Assembly: GCA_900540785.1 (NCBI GenBank)
Contig: UQHF01000004.1
Location: forward strand, 62,001-126,000
Reading direction: 5' to 3'
Length of the DNA: 64,000 nucleotides
Source: an uncultured Blautia sp.
GTDB lineage: Bacteria; Bacillota; Clostridia; Lachnospirales; Lachnospiraceae
The first letter of the stretch is position 1, and every line of letters starts with the position of its first letter. The notes under the pieces are model-generated. The model had not been told where the DNA came from and made no database searches. It was given only the letters and a program-made list of their open reading frames with translations. Shown piece after piece: positions 41,242 to 50,038 of this stretch. A program made the position numbers and the translations under genes.

Positions 41242-43035
41242 TTATTCTTCTTCTGTCACATTTACATCAAGACCAAGTTCCTTTAACTGTGCCTCGTCTA
41301 CCGGCTGCGGAGCTTTTGTCATAAGGCAGGACGCGTCTTTCACCTTCGGGAAGGCAATGACGTCACGAATGCTGTCCACCTTCGCCATCAGCATCACAAG
41401 ACGGTCAAGACCATAAGCAAGTCCTGCGTGAGGCGGAACTCCGTATTTAAAGGCATCCAGAAGGAAACCGAACTGCTCATAGGCAGCCTCTTTTGTAAAT
41501 CCAAGCGCCTCAAACATCTTCTCCTGAATATCATTCTGGTGGATTCGCACGCTTCCTCCGCCGATTTCATTTCCGTTTAATACGATGTCGTATGCTTTTG
41601 CGCGCACCTTGCCCGGATCTGTTTCAAGAAGCGGAAGGTCTTCCTCCATAAGCATGGTAAACGGATGATGCATGGCTGTGAAACGATTCTCCTCTTCATT
41701 CCACTCAAGAAGCGGGAATTCTGTTACCCACACGAAACGATACTCGTTTTTATCAAGGATTTCCATCTGTTTTGCAAGCTCAAGACGAAGCGCTCCCAGT
41801 ACGTCGTATACAAGCTTTGTCTTATCTGCTGCAAAGAGAAGAAGGTCACCTGGTTTTCCTTCCATTGCCGCTACAAGAGCGTCCATCTCTTCCTCTGTCA
41901 TAAATTTTGCAAAAGAAGATTTTCTTGTGCCGTCTTCTGCAATGGCAATGTAAGCAAGACCTTTTGCTCCGTATCCTTTTGCAAACTCTACCAGTTTATC
42001 AATCTTTTTACGCGGCATTGCACCCTGTCCTTCTGCATTGATACCACGCACGCTTCCTCCATTTTCAAGTGCTCCTGTAAATACTGCAAAGCCGCAGTCC
42101 TTTACAATCTCACTCACATCATGAAGCTCCATTCCGAAGCGCATATCCGGTTTATCGGAACCGAAACGGTCCATTGCCTCCTGCCATGTGATTCTTTCGA
42201 TTGGCAGCTTCACTTCCACTCCAAGCACCTCTTTAAACAGGAAGGCAAGGTATCTCTCATTTACATCAATGACATCGTCTACGTCCACAAAGGAAAGCTC
42301 CATGTCAATCTGTGTAAACTCCGGCTGACGGTCTGCGCGCAGGTCCTCATCACGGAAACATCTTGCAATCTGAATATAACGGTCGTATCCGGAACACATT
42401 AAAAGCTGCTTATAAAGCTGCGGAGACTGGGGAAGACCGTAAAAGCTGCCCGGGTGCACACGAGACGGCACAAGATAATCTCTCGCTCCCTCCGGAGTGC
42501 TCTTTCCAAGCATCGGTGTCTCGATCTCAAGAAAACCTTCTTTTGCAAAGAACTGTCTTGTGAGCATTGCCACCTGGCTCTTTAACATCATATTTCTCTG
42601 AAGATCCGGTCTTCTTAAATCAAGATAACGATATTTCAGACGGATTTCATCTTTTGTCTTGCTGTTCTCCTCGATTGGGAAAGGAGGCACATCTGCCTCA
42701 GACAGAATGCGGAGGCTGTTTACACGAAGCTCGATCTCTCCTGTTGCAAGATTTTCGTTTACTGCACCGCCTCTCTTTTCCACAGTACCGGTTACTGCAA
42801 TTACAAACTCACTGCGGAGATGTCCCGCTTTTTCAAATCCCTCTTCATCAATGCTGCCGTTTTCAAAAATAAGCTGCATGATCCCGGAACGGTCCCGAAG
42901 GTCAACAAAGACAAGTCCGCCTTTGTTTCTTGCTTTCTGCACCCAGCCCATAAGGGTTACTTCGCTTCCGATCATCTCTTTTGTCACTTCTGCACAGCGG
43001 CATGTTCTGTGCAGTCCCTGCATACTTTCAGCCAT
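41242..43035 (-). CDS. aspS: Aspartyl-tRNA synthetase
   Basis: A 597-residue class IIb synthetase of the bacterial type. The N-terminal OB-fold anticodon domain (MGWVQKARNKGGLVFVDLRDR) is followed by motif 2 (ARCFRDEDLRADRQPEFTQID), the bacterial GAD insertion (about 290-410) and motif 3 (AYGLDRLVMLM). It lies 21 bp downstream of hisS, the usual Firmicute hisS-aspS pair. I see no T-box leader before either gene. Confidence 0.97.
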   Translation of the reverse strand: MAESMQGLHRTCRCAEVTKEMIGSEVTLMGWVQKARNKGGLVFVDLRDRSGIMQLIFENGSIDEEGFEKAGHLRSEFVIAVTGTVEKRGGAVNENLATGEIELRVNSLRILSEADVPPFPIEENSKTKDEIRLKYRYLDLRRPDLQRNMMLKSQVAMLTRQFFAKEGFLEIETPMLGKSTPEGARDYLVPSRVHPGSFYGLPQSPQLYKQLLMCSGYDRYIQIARCFRDEDLRADRQPEFTQIDMELSFVDVDDVIDVNERYLAFLFKEVLGVEVKLPIERITWQEAMDRFGSDKPDMRFGMELHDVSEIVKDCGFAVFTGALENGGSVRGINAEGQGAMPRKKIDKLVEFAKGYGAKGLAYIAIAEDGTRKSSFAKFMTEEEMDALVAAMEGKPGDLLLFAADKTKLVYDVLGALRLELAKQMEILDKNEYRFVWVTEFPLLEWNEEENRFTAMHHPFTMLMEEDLPLLETDPGKVRAKAYDIVLNGNEIGGGSVRIHQNDIQEKMFEALGFTKEAAYEQFGFLLDAFKYGVPPHAGLAYGLDRLVMLMAKVDSIRDVIAFPKVKDASCLMTKAPQPVDEAQLKELGLDVNVTEEE

Positions 43036-43056
43036 AATTTTCTATCCTCCTGATTT

Positions 43057-44313
43057 TTACATTCTGTCGCGGAAAAATTCCACGAACTCTGTATATCCTT
43101 CTGTCATCATCTGTTCCTTCTGGAACTTCTTATTTTTCTTCATAATAGAAATGTTTACCTGTGTTCCTGTGCTTCTCTCTTCCTCTGCCTGCTTTAATAT
43201 CGTAAGAAGCTTATCTGCCGGCATATTTTTCTCTATGAGATATGCTTTTTTGCCGTTCTTTGTTGGAACCTCATATCCTCTTTCCAGAAGAAGCATAACA
43301 ATTCGCTCAAAGCCAATGGAAAAACCGCAGGCACATGTCTGATTTCCTGTGAATTTTCCGATCATTTCATCGTAACGTCCGCCGCCGCCTACGCTTCCGC
43401 CAAACTCGTCCATTGCGATCTCAAAAATCGGCCCTGTGTAATAAGACATACCACGTACAAGTGTCGGGTCAAAGGACATTTTAAAATCTGCTGTCTTTAC
43501 ACTGTCCACTGTGGAAATAATGGTCTGAAGATCTTCTGCAACGCCCGGTTCCAGAACATCTTTTAATTTTTCTCCCAGGAAACGGACGCCTTCTGTATCG
43601 TTTGTCACCTCTTTGAACATTCCCAGGTATGTGTCGATGCTTTCCTCTGCAAATCCTTCTTTTTTCAGCTCCTCCGCTACGCCGTCCAGTCCGATTTTAT
43701 CCATCTTATCCAGGATGATAAATACGGTATCGAAACTTTCTTCCGGGAAACCGCTGTATTTTGCCATTGCCTTTAATATCTTGCGGTCATTGATACGGAT
43801 TGTAAAATTGTGGAAATCCAGTTTTCCAAGAAGCGTTGTTGTTGCAAGAACAAGCTCGATTTCCGCAAGGTAGGTCGGTTCTCCCAGAATATCAATGTCA
43901 CACTGCATAAACTGACGGAAACGTCCTCTCTGGGGACGGTCGGCTCTCCACACGTTTCCCATCTGAAGGGCTTTAAAAGGAGCCGGAAGCTCGTTTGCAT
44001 GGTTGGAGTAATATCTGGAAAGCGGAACCGTAAGATCATAGCGAAGCCCTGAGTCCACAAGGTCTGCTTCCTCCTTTGCCTCCTCAAGTTTTAATTTTTC
44101 TCCTCTTTTTAAAACCTTAAAGATCAGTTTCTCGTTTTCTCCGCCCTGCTTGCTGCAAAGATTTTCAATATGCTCCACACAGGGAGTTTCTATGGAAGAA
44201 AATCCAAATGTGCCGTATGTCTCCCGGATCATGTTCATCACATAATTTCGGATTTCCATCTCCCTGGGTAAAATATCTTTCATTCCGGTTACCGGTTTTT
44301 TCTTTAATGCCAT
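43057..44313 (-). CDS. hisS: Histidyl-tRNA synthetase
   Basis: A 418-residue class IIa synthetase. Motif 2 is WRADRPQRGRFRQFMQCDIDI, and the two histidine-specific motifs correspond to VRGMSYYTGPIFEI and GGGRYDEM. A C-terminal anticodon-binding domain follows. The start ATG is six bases after AAGGAGG and overlaps the end of the HD-domain gene by 10 bp, so translation is coupled to it. The T-box leader that often precedes hisS in Firmicutes is absent, since hisS sits inside an operon. Confidence 0.97.
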   Translation of the reverse strand: MALKKKPVTGMKDILPREMEIRNYVMNMIRETYGTFGFSSIETPCVEHIENLCSKQGGENEKLIFKVLKRGEKLKLEEAKEEADLVDSGLRYDLTVPLSRYYSNHANELPAPFKALQMGNVWRADRPQRGRFRQFMQCDIDILGEPTYLAEIELVLATTTLLGKLDFHNFTIRINDRKILKAMAKYSGFPEESFDTVFIILDKMDKIGLDGVAEELKKEGFAEESIDTYLGMFKEVTNDTEGVRFLGEKLKDVLEPGVAEDLQTIISTVDSVKTADFKMSFDPTLVRGMSYYTGPIFEIAMDEFGGSVGGGGRYDEMIGKFTGNQTCACGFSIGFERIVMLLLERGYEVPTKNGKKAYLIEKNMPADKLLTILKQAEEERSTGTQVNISIMKKNKKFQKEQMMTEGYTEFVEFFRDRM

Positions 44314-44879
44314 ATCTTTCCTCCTTTATTATGAACCACTCTCTGAAATGCAAGAAATACCTGCATATCAAAATTTTTTATTTCTTCTATCATAAGCTCC
44401 ATCGCTGTTTCCATATCAAATGCCTGTCTGTACGGCCTGTCTGAGCGAAGGGCTGCAAACACATCGCATACTCTTAATATTCTGGCCCCCAGAGGAATGT
44501 CCTCGCCTGCCAGATTCGACGGATACCCTGTCCCGTCAAAATTTTCATGATGGTATAAAACACTTTTCAGTATAAAATCCGGATACCCCTGTTTTTTCAG
44601 TACCTCGTATCCAAGTGACGAGTGCATTCTCACATATTTCAGTTCCTCTATCACGAGAGGATCCTGCTCCTGCCCGTTAATATAGCCGGTCAGCTTCAGC
44701 TTTCCAATGTCGTGAAGCATACCTGCAACTGCCAGGTCATGACACACCTCCTCAGAGAGAGCCAGTTCCTTTGCCACCTCATATGCAAGATTGCTTACGT
44801 CCATACCATGATGCAGCTCGGATTCCAGATCAAATTTAAGAATCCCCTTTTTTTCTGTTGTCGTCAATGCCGTCTCCAA
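44304..44879 (-). CDS. HD-GYP domain protein (putative phosphohydrolase)
   Basis: A 191-residue protein that is essentially one HD-GYP-type domain. The metal ligands include H and HD in GMLHDIGKLKL, then MHSSLGYEVL, HHENFDGTGYPSNLAGEDIPLGARI (an HHE...GTGYP motif) and DVFAALRSDRPYR. Such domains hydrolyse cyclic dinucleotides. I prefer the TTG at 44879, eight bases after GAAAGGTGG; the GTG at 44891 overlaps that site. It follows hemZ by two bases and overlaps hisS. Confidence 0.88.
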   Translation of the reverse strand: METALTTTEKKGILKFDLESELHHGMDVSNLAYEVAKELALSEEVCHDLAVAGMLHDIGKLKLTGYINGQEQDPLVIEELKYVRMHSSLGYEVLKKQGYPDFILKSVLYHHENFDGTGYPSNLAGEDIPLGARILRVCDVFAALRSDRPYRQAFDMETAMELMIEEIKNFDMQVFLAFQRVVHNKGGKIWH

Positions 44880-44881
44880 AA

Positions 44882-46405
44882 CTACAGCCACCTTTCAATG
44901 CCCGCACGTTTTCTCTCGATCATTTCTTCAATCCTTGCAATGTAATTTGTGACGTCTTTTACATTTTCCACACGTTCAATTCTTCTTCCGCCGTCAAAAA
45001 CAAGCTTGGAAGAACCGCCTGCTCCCAGCGCGATAATGGGCTGTTTTTCTTCCATGATAAGAATATTATAGATACCCGCTTTCTCTGCCTTTGCATAACC
45101 TACATTCTCAAAATTACCCTTCATATTTTTCTGTCTGTACAGGTAATAAGGGCTCATTTCCATTTCGCGGGCAGTTTCCATCGTCAGGTTCATAATTTCC
45201 TGATTATTTTCAAACGTCATTTCCTGGTATTTATCTTTGAACATATTAAGTCTTGCTGCACGTTTTACAGCAAGGGAATGCACAGTCAGACTGTCCGGTG
45301 CCAAAGCTCTCACCTTGTCCAGTGTATTTTGCACTTTGGAAATGTCTTCTCCCGGAAGTCCCACGATCAGATCCATATTGATATTATCGAATCCCAGCTC
45401 CCGCGCCAGAAGAAAGGCTTTTTCCGTCTCTTCCACTGTATGGCGTCTTCCGATAATATCCAGGGTTTCCTGATTCATTGTCTGAGGATTTACAGAAATT
45501 CTTGTGACAGGAAATTTCCGGATTGCCTGAAGCTTTTCTTTTGTAATGCTGTCAGGCCGTCCCGCTTCTATAGTAAATTCCACAATACCGTCAAATCCAA
45601 AGCTTTCCTCCACCTGATGAAGCACTCTTCTAAGCTGCTCCGGCTCCAGTGTTGTTGGCGTTCCCCCGCCAATATAAATAGTATCCAGCTTTCTTCCCTT
45701 CATCATGGGAGCTGTCTCCCGGATTTCTCGGCAGAGAGCATCCACATATGCGTCTACCCTGTCCTTCCATACTTTTAACGGATAGGAACTGAAGGAGCAG
45801 TAAAGGCAGATACTTGGACAGAAAGGCACGCCAATATAAAGGCTGTACCCTTTTTCATAATCAATTTTTTTAAGAATATCCCGTTCTCTGTTTGCGATTG
45901 CAACAGCAAGCGCCGTTTTTTCCGGACTTACAAGATACCGCTCCCGCATTTCCTGTGCAGTCTCAGAATTTTTCATTCCGGATTCTATCATAGCCATTGC
46001 AAGCTTTACCGGACGAATCCCCGTTAAATTTCCCCAGGGCAGAGTTCTCCCTGTAAGTTTTACAAGAAGCTTGTAAAGACCGTATTTTATAATATCTTTA
46101 TTTTCTTTTCGAAGTGTGCGGGCATCTTCTTCTGATTCGCAGAAAACAGGGGCATCTTCTTCCTGACTGCAGGAGTGCCCCTTTATTTTCTGTGCGCTTG
46201 TTATGCCATTATGACCTTCCCCTTTGTATCTTAAAACAAAGCTTCCGTCTTCCTCTGACACAGTAAAGGAAAGGTCGTATTCTTCCGGTCCGGCTTCTTC
46301 TTCGTAGATGGTATGTATTTCACTTTCCGGATAAAACGCCCGTATCAGTTCATATACATCATGTTCAAATTCTCTGTCTAAAAATAAAATCCTGATTTTA
46401 TACAA
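44882..46405 (-). CDS. hemZ: Coproporphyrinogen dehydrogenase HemZ (radical SAM)
   Basis: About 507 residues. The radical-SAM cluster motif is CPSICLYC (about residue 167), and the barrel continues with YIGGGTPTTLEPEQL and FTIEAGRPDSI, as in the HemN/HemZ group. An N-terminal domain of about 150 residues is characteristic of HemZ in Clostridia. An ATG at 46447 has no ribosome site; AGAGGT precedes the TTG at 46405 by 9 bases, and that start overlaps the MBL gene by only 8 bp. Its position after relA is conserved in Lachnospiraceae. The exact substrate of HemZ proteins is less certain than that of HemN. Confidence 0.92.
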   Translation of the reverse strand: MYKIRILFLDREFEHDVYELIRAFYPESEIHTIYEEEAGPEEYDLSFTVSEEDGSFVLRYKGEGHNGITSAQKIKGHSCSQEEDAPVFCESEEDARTLRKENKDIIKYGLYKLLVKLTGRTLPWGNLTGIRPVKLAMAMIESGMKNSETAQEMRERYLVSPEKTALAVAIANRERDILKKIDYEKGYSLYIGVPFCPSICLYCSFSSYPLKVWKDRVDAYVDALCREIRETAPMMKGRKLDTIYIGGGTPTTLEPEQLRRVLHQVEESFGFDGIVEFTIEAGRPDSITKEKLQAIRKFPVTRISVNPQTMNQETLDIIGRRHTVEETEKAFLLARELGFDNINMDLIVGLPGEDISKVQNTLDKVRALAPDSLTVHSLAVKRAARLNMFKDKYQEMTFENNQEIMNLTMETAREMEMSPYYLYRQKNMKGNFENVGYAKAEKAGIYNILIMEEKQPIIALGAGGSSKLVFDGGRRIERVENVKDVTNYIARIEEMIERKRAGIERWL

Positions 46406-47030
46406 ATGGATTGTACCTCTTTTCATATCCAATAGTTGTGGATGCATCGTGTCCCGGATAAACTTCTGTTTCCTCCGGAAGAGAATCTACCAGCTTATGG
46501 AGACTTCTCACAATTTCTCCCATGCTTCCTCCCGGCAGGTCGGTTCTTCCCACAGAACCGTAAAACAGAGTATCTCCGCTGAACAGAAGATTTTCTTCTT
46601 CTATATAATAACAGCAGCTTCCCTCTGTATGTCCCGGCGTATGGATCACCTGAACTGAAAATCCTGCCGCCTCAAATACCTGCAGATCCGAAAGAAGCGT
46701 ATCCGCTTCTATGGAGCAGGAAATCCTTCCGCAGTTTCCGGACAGGTTAAGGGAAGTGTCAAGAAGCATTTTCGCCTCTTCTCTCTGTGCATAAACAGGA
46801 ATCTGATATTTTCGCCTCACGTCCTCCACTGCCTGAATGTGGTCAAAATGACCGTGTGTCAGAAGAATTGCCTTTGGCGTTCCGGAAATTTCATTTACTT
46901 TTTCAAAAATTTTTTCCGCTTCATCTGCAGGGTCAACGATCAGTACTTCGCCTGTGTCTTTGTTTTTCAGGAAATAACAGTTTGTATATACACTTCCAAG
47001 GATACTTTTATAAAGCTCTGCTTTTTTCAT
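46398..47030 (-). CDS. Metallo-beta-lactamase-fold hydrolase (glyoxalase II-like)
   Basis: A 210-residue single-domain hydrolase. The metal-binding motif is THGHFDH (about 59-65), followed by TPGHTEG, SGDTLF and PGHDAST, the usual order of zinc ligands in the MBL-fold group near hydroxyacylglutathione hydrolase. The C-terminal helical domain of true GloB is missing, so the substrate is unclear. It lies 11 bp after relA, an order kept in many Clostridia. Confidence 0.93.
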   Translation of the reverse strand: MKKAELYKSILGSVYTNCYFLKNKDTGEVLIVDPADEAEKIFEKVNEISGTPKAILLTHGHFDHIQAVEDVRRKYQIPVYAQREEAKMLLDTSLNLSGNCGRISCSIEADTLLSDLQVFEAAGFSVQVIHTPGHTEGSCCYYIEEENLLFSGDTLFYGSVGRTDLPGGSMGEIVRSLHKLVDSLPEETEVYPGHDASTTIGYEKRYNPFV

Positions 47031-47041
47031 CTTCTTCCTCC

Positions 47042-49366
47042 TCAGCCTGTTGTACGTTCCACATCAAGAACGCTGTCTATCTGGCGGATTTTTTCAATCA
47101 GAGTATTTAACTCTTCCTTACATTTTACGTTAAAACTCATGGAAATAGTAGCTTTCTCCTGCTTGCTGGTACGGCTGCTCATTCCGCGAACATCTATTTT
47201 TCTCTCTGTAAAAATTTTGGAAAGATCTACAAGAAGGCCGGTTCTGTTATTTGCGTAAATCTGAATCTCTGCCATATAAGTTTCTGAATTGGCTGATTCC
47301 GGAGCCTGCCACTCTGCCTCAATAAGACGGCTTCTGTCAAGTTCCGACATATTCAGAACATTGACACAATCTGTCCTGTGAATAGTGATTCCTCTTCCCC
47401 TTGTGACAAATCCCACGATTTCATCACCCGGTATGGGGCTGCAGCATTTTGAAAAACGAACAGCAACATCATGAATGCCTCTTACAATAATGCCACCTTT
47501 ATTTTTTGTAATGTGAAGCTTTTCCTGATTTTCTGTGGCAGCCTCAAGTACCTGTTCATCTGTAAGATTCTTTTTATTTTCCTTATCATAGGCTTCTACC
47601 AGCTTATTAAAGACCTGTCCTTCTTTTAAACCACCGTGACCGATTGCTGCCAGAACAGAATCCCAGTCACGGAAGCCATATTTGCGCATCACAGCTTCCT
47701 GATATGGCGCTTTTGTGTAAAGAGTAATTTTAAAGCCTTTGTTTTTCGCGTACTGAGCAAGCATTTCCTTACCCTTTAAAATATTATCTTCTTTCAGTTC
47801 TTTTTTAAACCACTGATTGATCTTATTTTTTGCCTGTGTACTCTTTACAATTTTCAGCCAGTCACGGCTTGGTCCCTGAGAATTTTGAGAAGTGATGATC
47901 TCAATGCGGTCCCCGTTTTTAATCTGGTATTCAATAGGTACAAGCTTTCCGTTTACTCTGGCTCCCACCATCTTATTTCCCACCGCACTGTGCACACTGT
48001 AGGCAAAGTCAATAGGAGTAGAACCTGTTGGAAGATTCTTGACATCTCCCTGAGGCGTAAAACAATATACATTGTCTGCAAACAGATTCAGGTCATTTTT
48101 CAGAAGGCTCATAAATTCCCGGTTGTCAGACATATCTCTCTGCCATTCCAGAATCTGGCGAAGCCAGTTTAACTTTTCTTCCTCACTCTTTTTCACCGGA
48201 ACTTTTCCGTCTGAGGATTCTTTATACTTCCAGTGCGCCGCGATTCCGTATTCTGCTGTTCTGTGCATCTCAAAGGTACGGATCTGGATTTCAAAGGGCT
48301 GACCGTTTGGTCCGATCAAGGTTGTATGAAGAGACTGATACATATTCGGCTTCGGCATTGCAATGTAATCTTTGAAGCGTCCCGGAATGGGCTTATACAT
48401 TTCATGGATCACACCAAGCGCTGCATAACAGTCTTTTACTGTATCTACAAGAATGCGCACAGCAAATAAATCGTAAATCTGGTCAATGGTCTTATCCTGA
48501 TTTACCATCTTTTTATAGATGCTGAAAAAATGCTTGACGCGCCCGTCTACCTGGGCTTTGATATTGGCATCTTCCATATGCTTTTTGACCTGCTGCACAA
48601 TTTTTCCCACAAACTCTTCTCTTACGCTCTTTCGAAGCGCTACCTTTTCTACAAGATCATAATACGCATCCGGCTTCAGGTATTTAAGAGAAAGGTCATC
48701 AAGCTCCACCTTAACCTTGGAAATACCGAGGCGCATGGCAATGGGTGCGTAAATGTCCATTGTTTCCCTTGCTATTTCCAACTGTTTTTCTCGGCGCATA
48801 TACTGAAGAGTACGCATATTGTGAAGACGGTCTGCCAATTTGAGCAGAATAACTCTGATGTCCTTTGCCATTGCAAGAAACATTTTTCTTAAGTTTTCTG
48901 CCTGAACCTCCACCTTATCTGCAGCATAGGACAACTGTCCCAGCTTTGTGACACCGTCCACAAGAAGCGCCACCTCAGAGCCAAATTCCTTTTCCACTTC
49001 CTCATACGTCATCCAGGTATCTTCCACGGCATCGTGAAGAAGCCCTGCCACGATCGTCTCCTTGTCAAGCTCCAGGTCTGCAAGGATGATCGCCACGCAA
49101 AGAGGATGGATAATATACGGTTCTCCTGATTTTCGCTTCTGATCCTTATGTGCCTCACTTGCAACTGCATACGCCTTCTCGATCATGGAAATATCCGCAG
49201 AAGGATGGTATTTCCGCACACTGGTGATCAGTTCTTTATAAAGCACCTCCGGACTTGTAAAATCACTCATAGACTTCACTGCCGCATCTGCTTTTTTTAC
49301 AGATTCCAGTTTTTCTTTTTCTATCTGTACGGTATTCTCTTCTTTTCCGTTTATAATCTCTGCCAT
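47042..49366 (-). CDS. relA: Bifunctional (p)ppGpp synthetase/hydrolase
   Basis: A 774-residue RelA/SpoT (Rel) protein controlling the stringent response. The N-terminal HD hydrolase domain keeps the catalytic HDAVEDT motif (about residue 108). The synthetase domain (about 240-350) includes RFKDYIAMPKPNMYQSLHTT. A TGS domain (VYCFTPQGDVKNLP), helical and zinc-finger-type region (KCCSPIPGDEIVG) and C-terminal ACT domain follow. I start at ATG 49366, after AGGTG; a GTG at 49375 overlaps that site. It follows apt by 34 bp, the classical apt-relA pair. Confidence 0.97.
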   Translation of the reverse strand: MAEIINGKEENTVQIEKEKLESVKKADAAVKSMSDFTSPEVLYKELITSVRKYHPSADISMIEKAYAVASEAHKDQKRKSGEPYIIHPLCVAIILADLELDKETIVAGLLHDAVEDTWMTYEEVEKEFGSEVALLVDGVTKLGQLSYAADKVEVQAENLRKMFLAMAKDIRVILLKLADRLHNMRTLQYMRREKQLEIARETMDIYAPIAMRLGISKVKVELDDLSLKYLKPDAYYDLVEKVALRKSVREEFVGKIVQQVKKHMEDANIKAQVDGRVKHFFSIYKKMVNQDKTIDQIYDLFAVRILVDTVKDCYAALGVIHEMYKPIPGRFKDYIAMPKPNMYQSLHTTLIGPNGQPFEIQIRTFEMHRTAEYGIAAHWKYKESSDGKVPVKKSEEEKLNWLRQILEWQRDMSDNREFMSLLKNDLNLFADNVYCFTPQGDVKNLPTGSTPIDFAYSVHSAVGNKMVGARVNGKLVPIEYQIKNGDRIEIITSQNSQGPSRDWLKIVKSTQAKNKINQWFKKELKEDNILKGKEMLAQYAKNKGFKITLYTKAPYQEAVMRKYGFRDWDSVLAAIGHGGLKEGQVFNKLVEAYDKENKKNLTDEQVLEAATENQEKLHITKNKGGIIVRGIHDVAVRFSKCCSPIPGDEIVGFVTRGRGITIHRTDCVNVLNMSELDRSRLIEAEWQAPESANSETYMAEIQIYANNRTGLLVDLSKIFTERKIDVRGMSSRTSKQEKATISMSFNVKCKEELNTLIEKIRQIDSVLDVERTTG

Positions 49367-49400
49367 CAATTTCACCTGCCTGTCTACAATACAATAGGTT

Positions 49401-49925
49401 TTACTTTCCTTCGTAGCAGATTACAGACGCTACATCATAATCTTTCAGCTTTTCTCTTCCCTTCAGACCGGCAAGCTCCATAAGGAATACTACCTTGACA
49501 ACCTCGCCGCCAAGCTCCTCGATCATATGGATCGCAGCTTCAATGGTTCCGCCTGTTGCGATCAGATCGTCCACAACTGCGACCTTCTGCCCCGGTTTAA
49601 TGGAGTCTTTATGCATCTCGATGGTTGCGCTTCCATATTCCAGATCATAGCTTTCTGATATGGTTTCACAGGGAAGTTTTCCCTTTTTGCGCACCGGTAC
49701 AAATGGTTTATGAAGATTATAGGCAATGGGAACTCCAAAAATAAAGCCTCTTGATTCTGTACCTACAATCACATCTACATCTGTATCTTTCAGGCATTCC
49801 TGCATAGAATCAATGGCAAGCTTCAATCCATCTGCATCCTGTAAAATACTTGTTACATCACGAAAAATAATCCCCGGTTCCGGGAAATCCGGTATACTTC
49901 TTACATACTCTTCAAGTCTTTTCAT
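49401..49925 (-). CDS. apt: Adenine phosphoribosyltransferase
   Basis: A 174-residue purine salvage enzyme that converts adenine and PRPP to AMP. Typical APRT features are IPDFPEPGIIFRDVT at the N-terminus, GTESRGFIFG, and the PRPP loop VVDDLIATGGT (about 122-132). The start is the ATG at 49925 after GGAGG. A promoter lies upstream (TTGATT, 17 bp, TATACT). Confidence 0.97.
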   Translation of the reverse strand: MKRLEEYVRSIPDFPEPGIIFRDVTSILQDADGLKLAIDSMQECLKDTDVDVIVGTESRGFIFGVPIAYNLHKPFVPVRKKGKLPCETISESYDLEYGSATIEMHKDSIKPGQKVAVVDDLIATGGTIEAAIHMIEELGGEVVKVVFLMELAGLKGREKLKDYDVASVICYEGK

Positions 49926-49962
49926 TTTCCCATTCCTCCACTTTATCTCATAAATATTTTTT

Positions 49963-49991
49963 AGTATATCACTTTTCCATGCGGGAATCAA
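49963..49991 (-). promoter_or_regulatory. Internal promoter ahead of apt-relA
   Basis: On the minus strand TTGATT (49991-49986), 17 bp, TATACT (49968-49963). It sits in the 113-bp gap between recJ and apt and would let apt, relA and downstream genes be expressed separately from secDF-recJ. Confidence 0.68.
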
Positions 49992-50038
49992 TCTAAAACC
50001 CGACAGAATCCGCATAAATGCGCCCGTCTTCGAGTTTT

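Noticed and set aside
41665..42402. 245-codon plus-strand frame opposite aspS
   Set aside because: Antisense shadow of a universally conserved gene.
44304..44420. Possible T-box riboswitch before hisS-aspS
   Set aside because: hisS starts inside the end of the HD-GYP gene; there is no room for a leader and no T-box sequence.
44858..45778. 306-codon plus-strand frame opposite hemZ
   Set aside because: Composition is that of an antisense frame (many Phe, His, Ser, Cys), and the hemZ frame is strongly supported.
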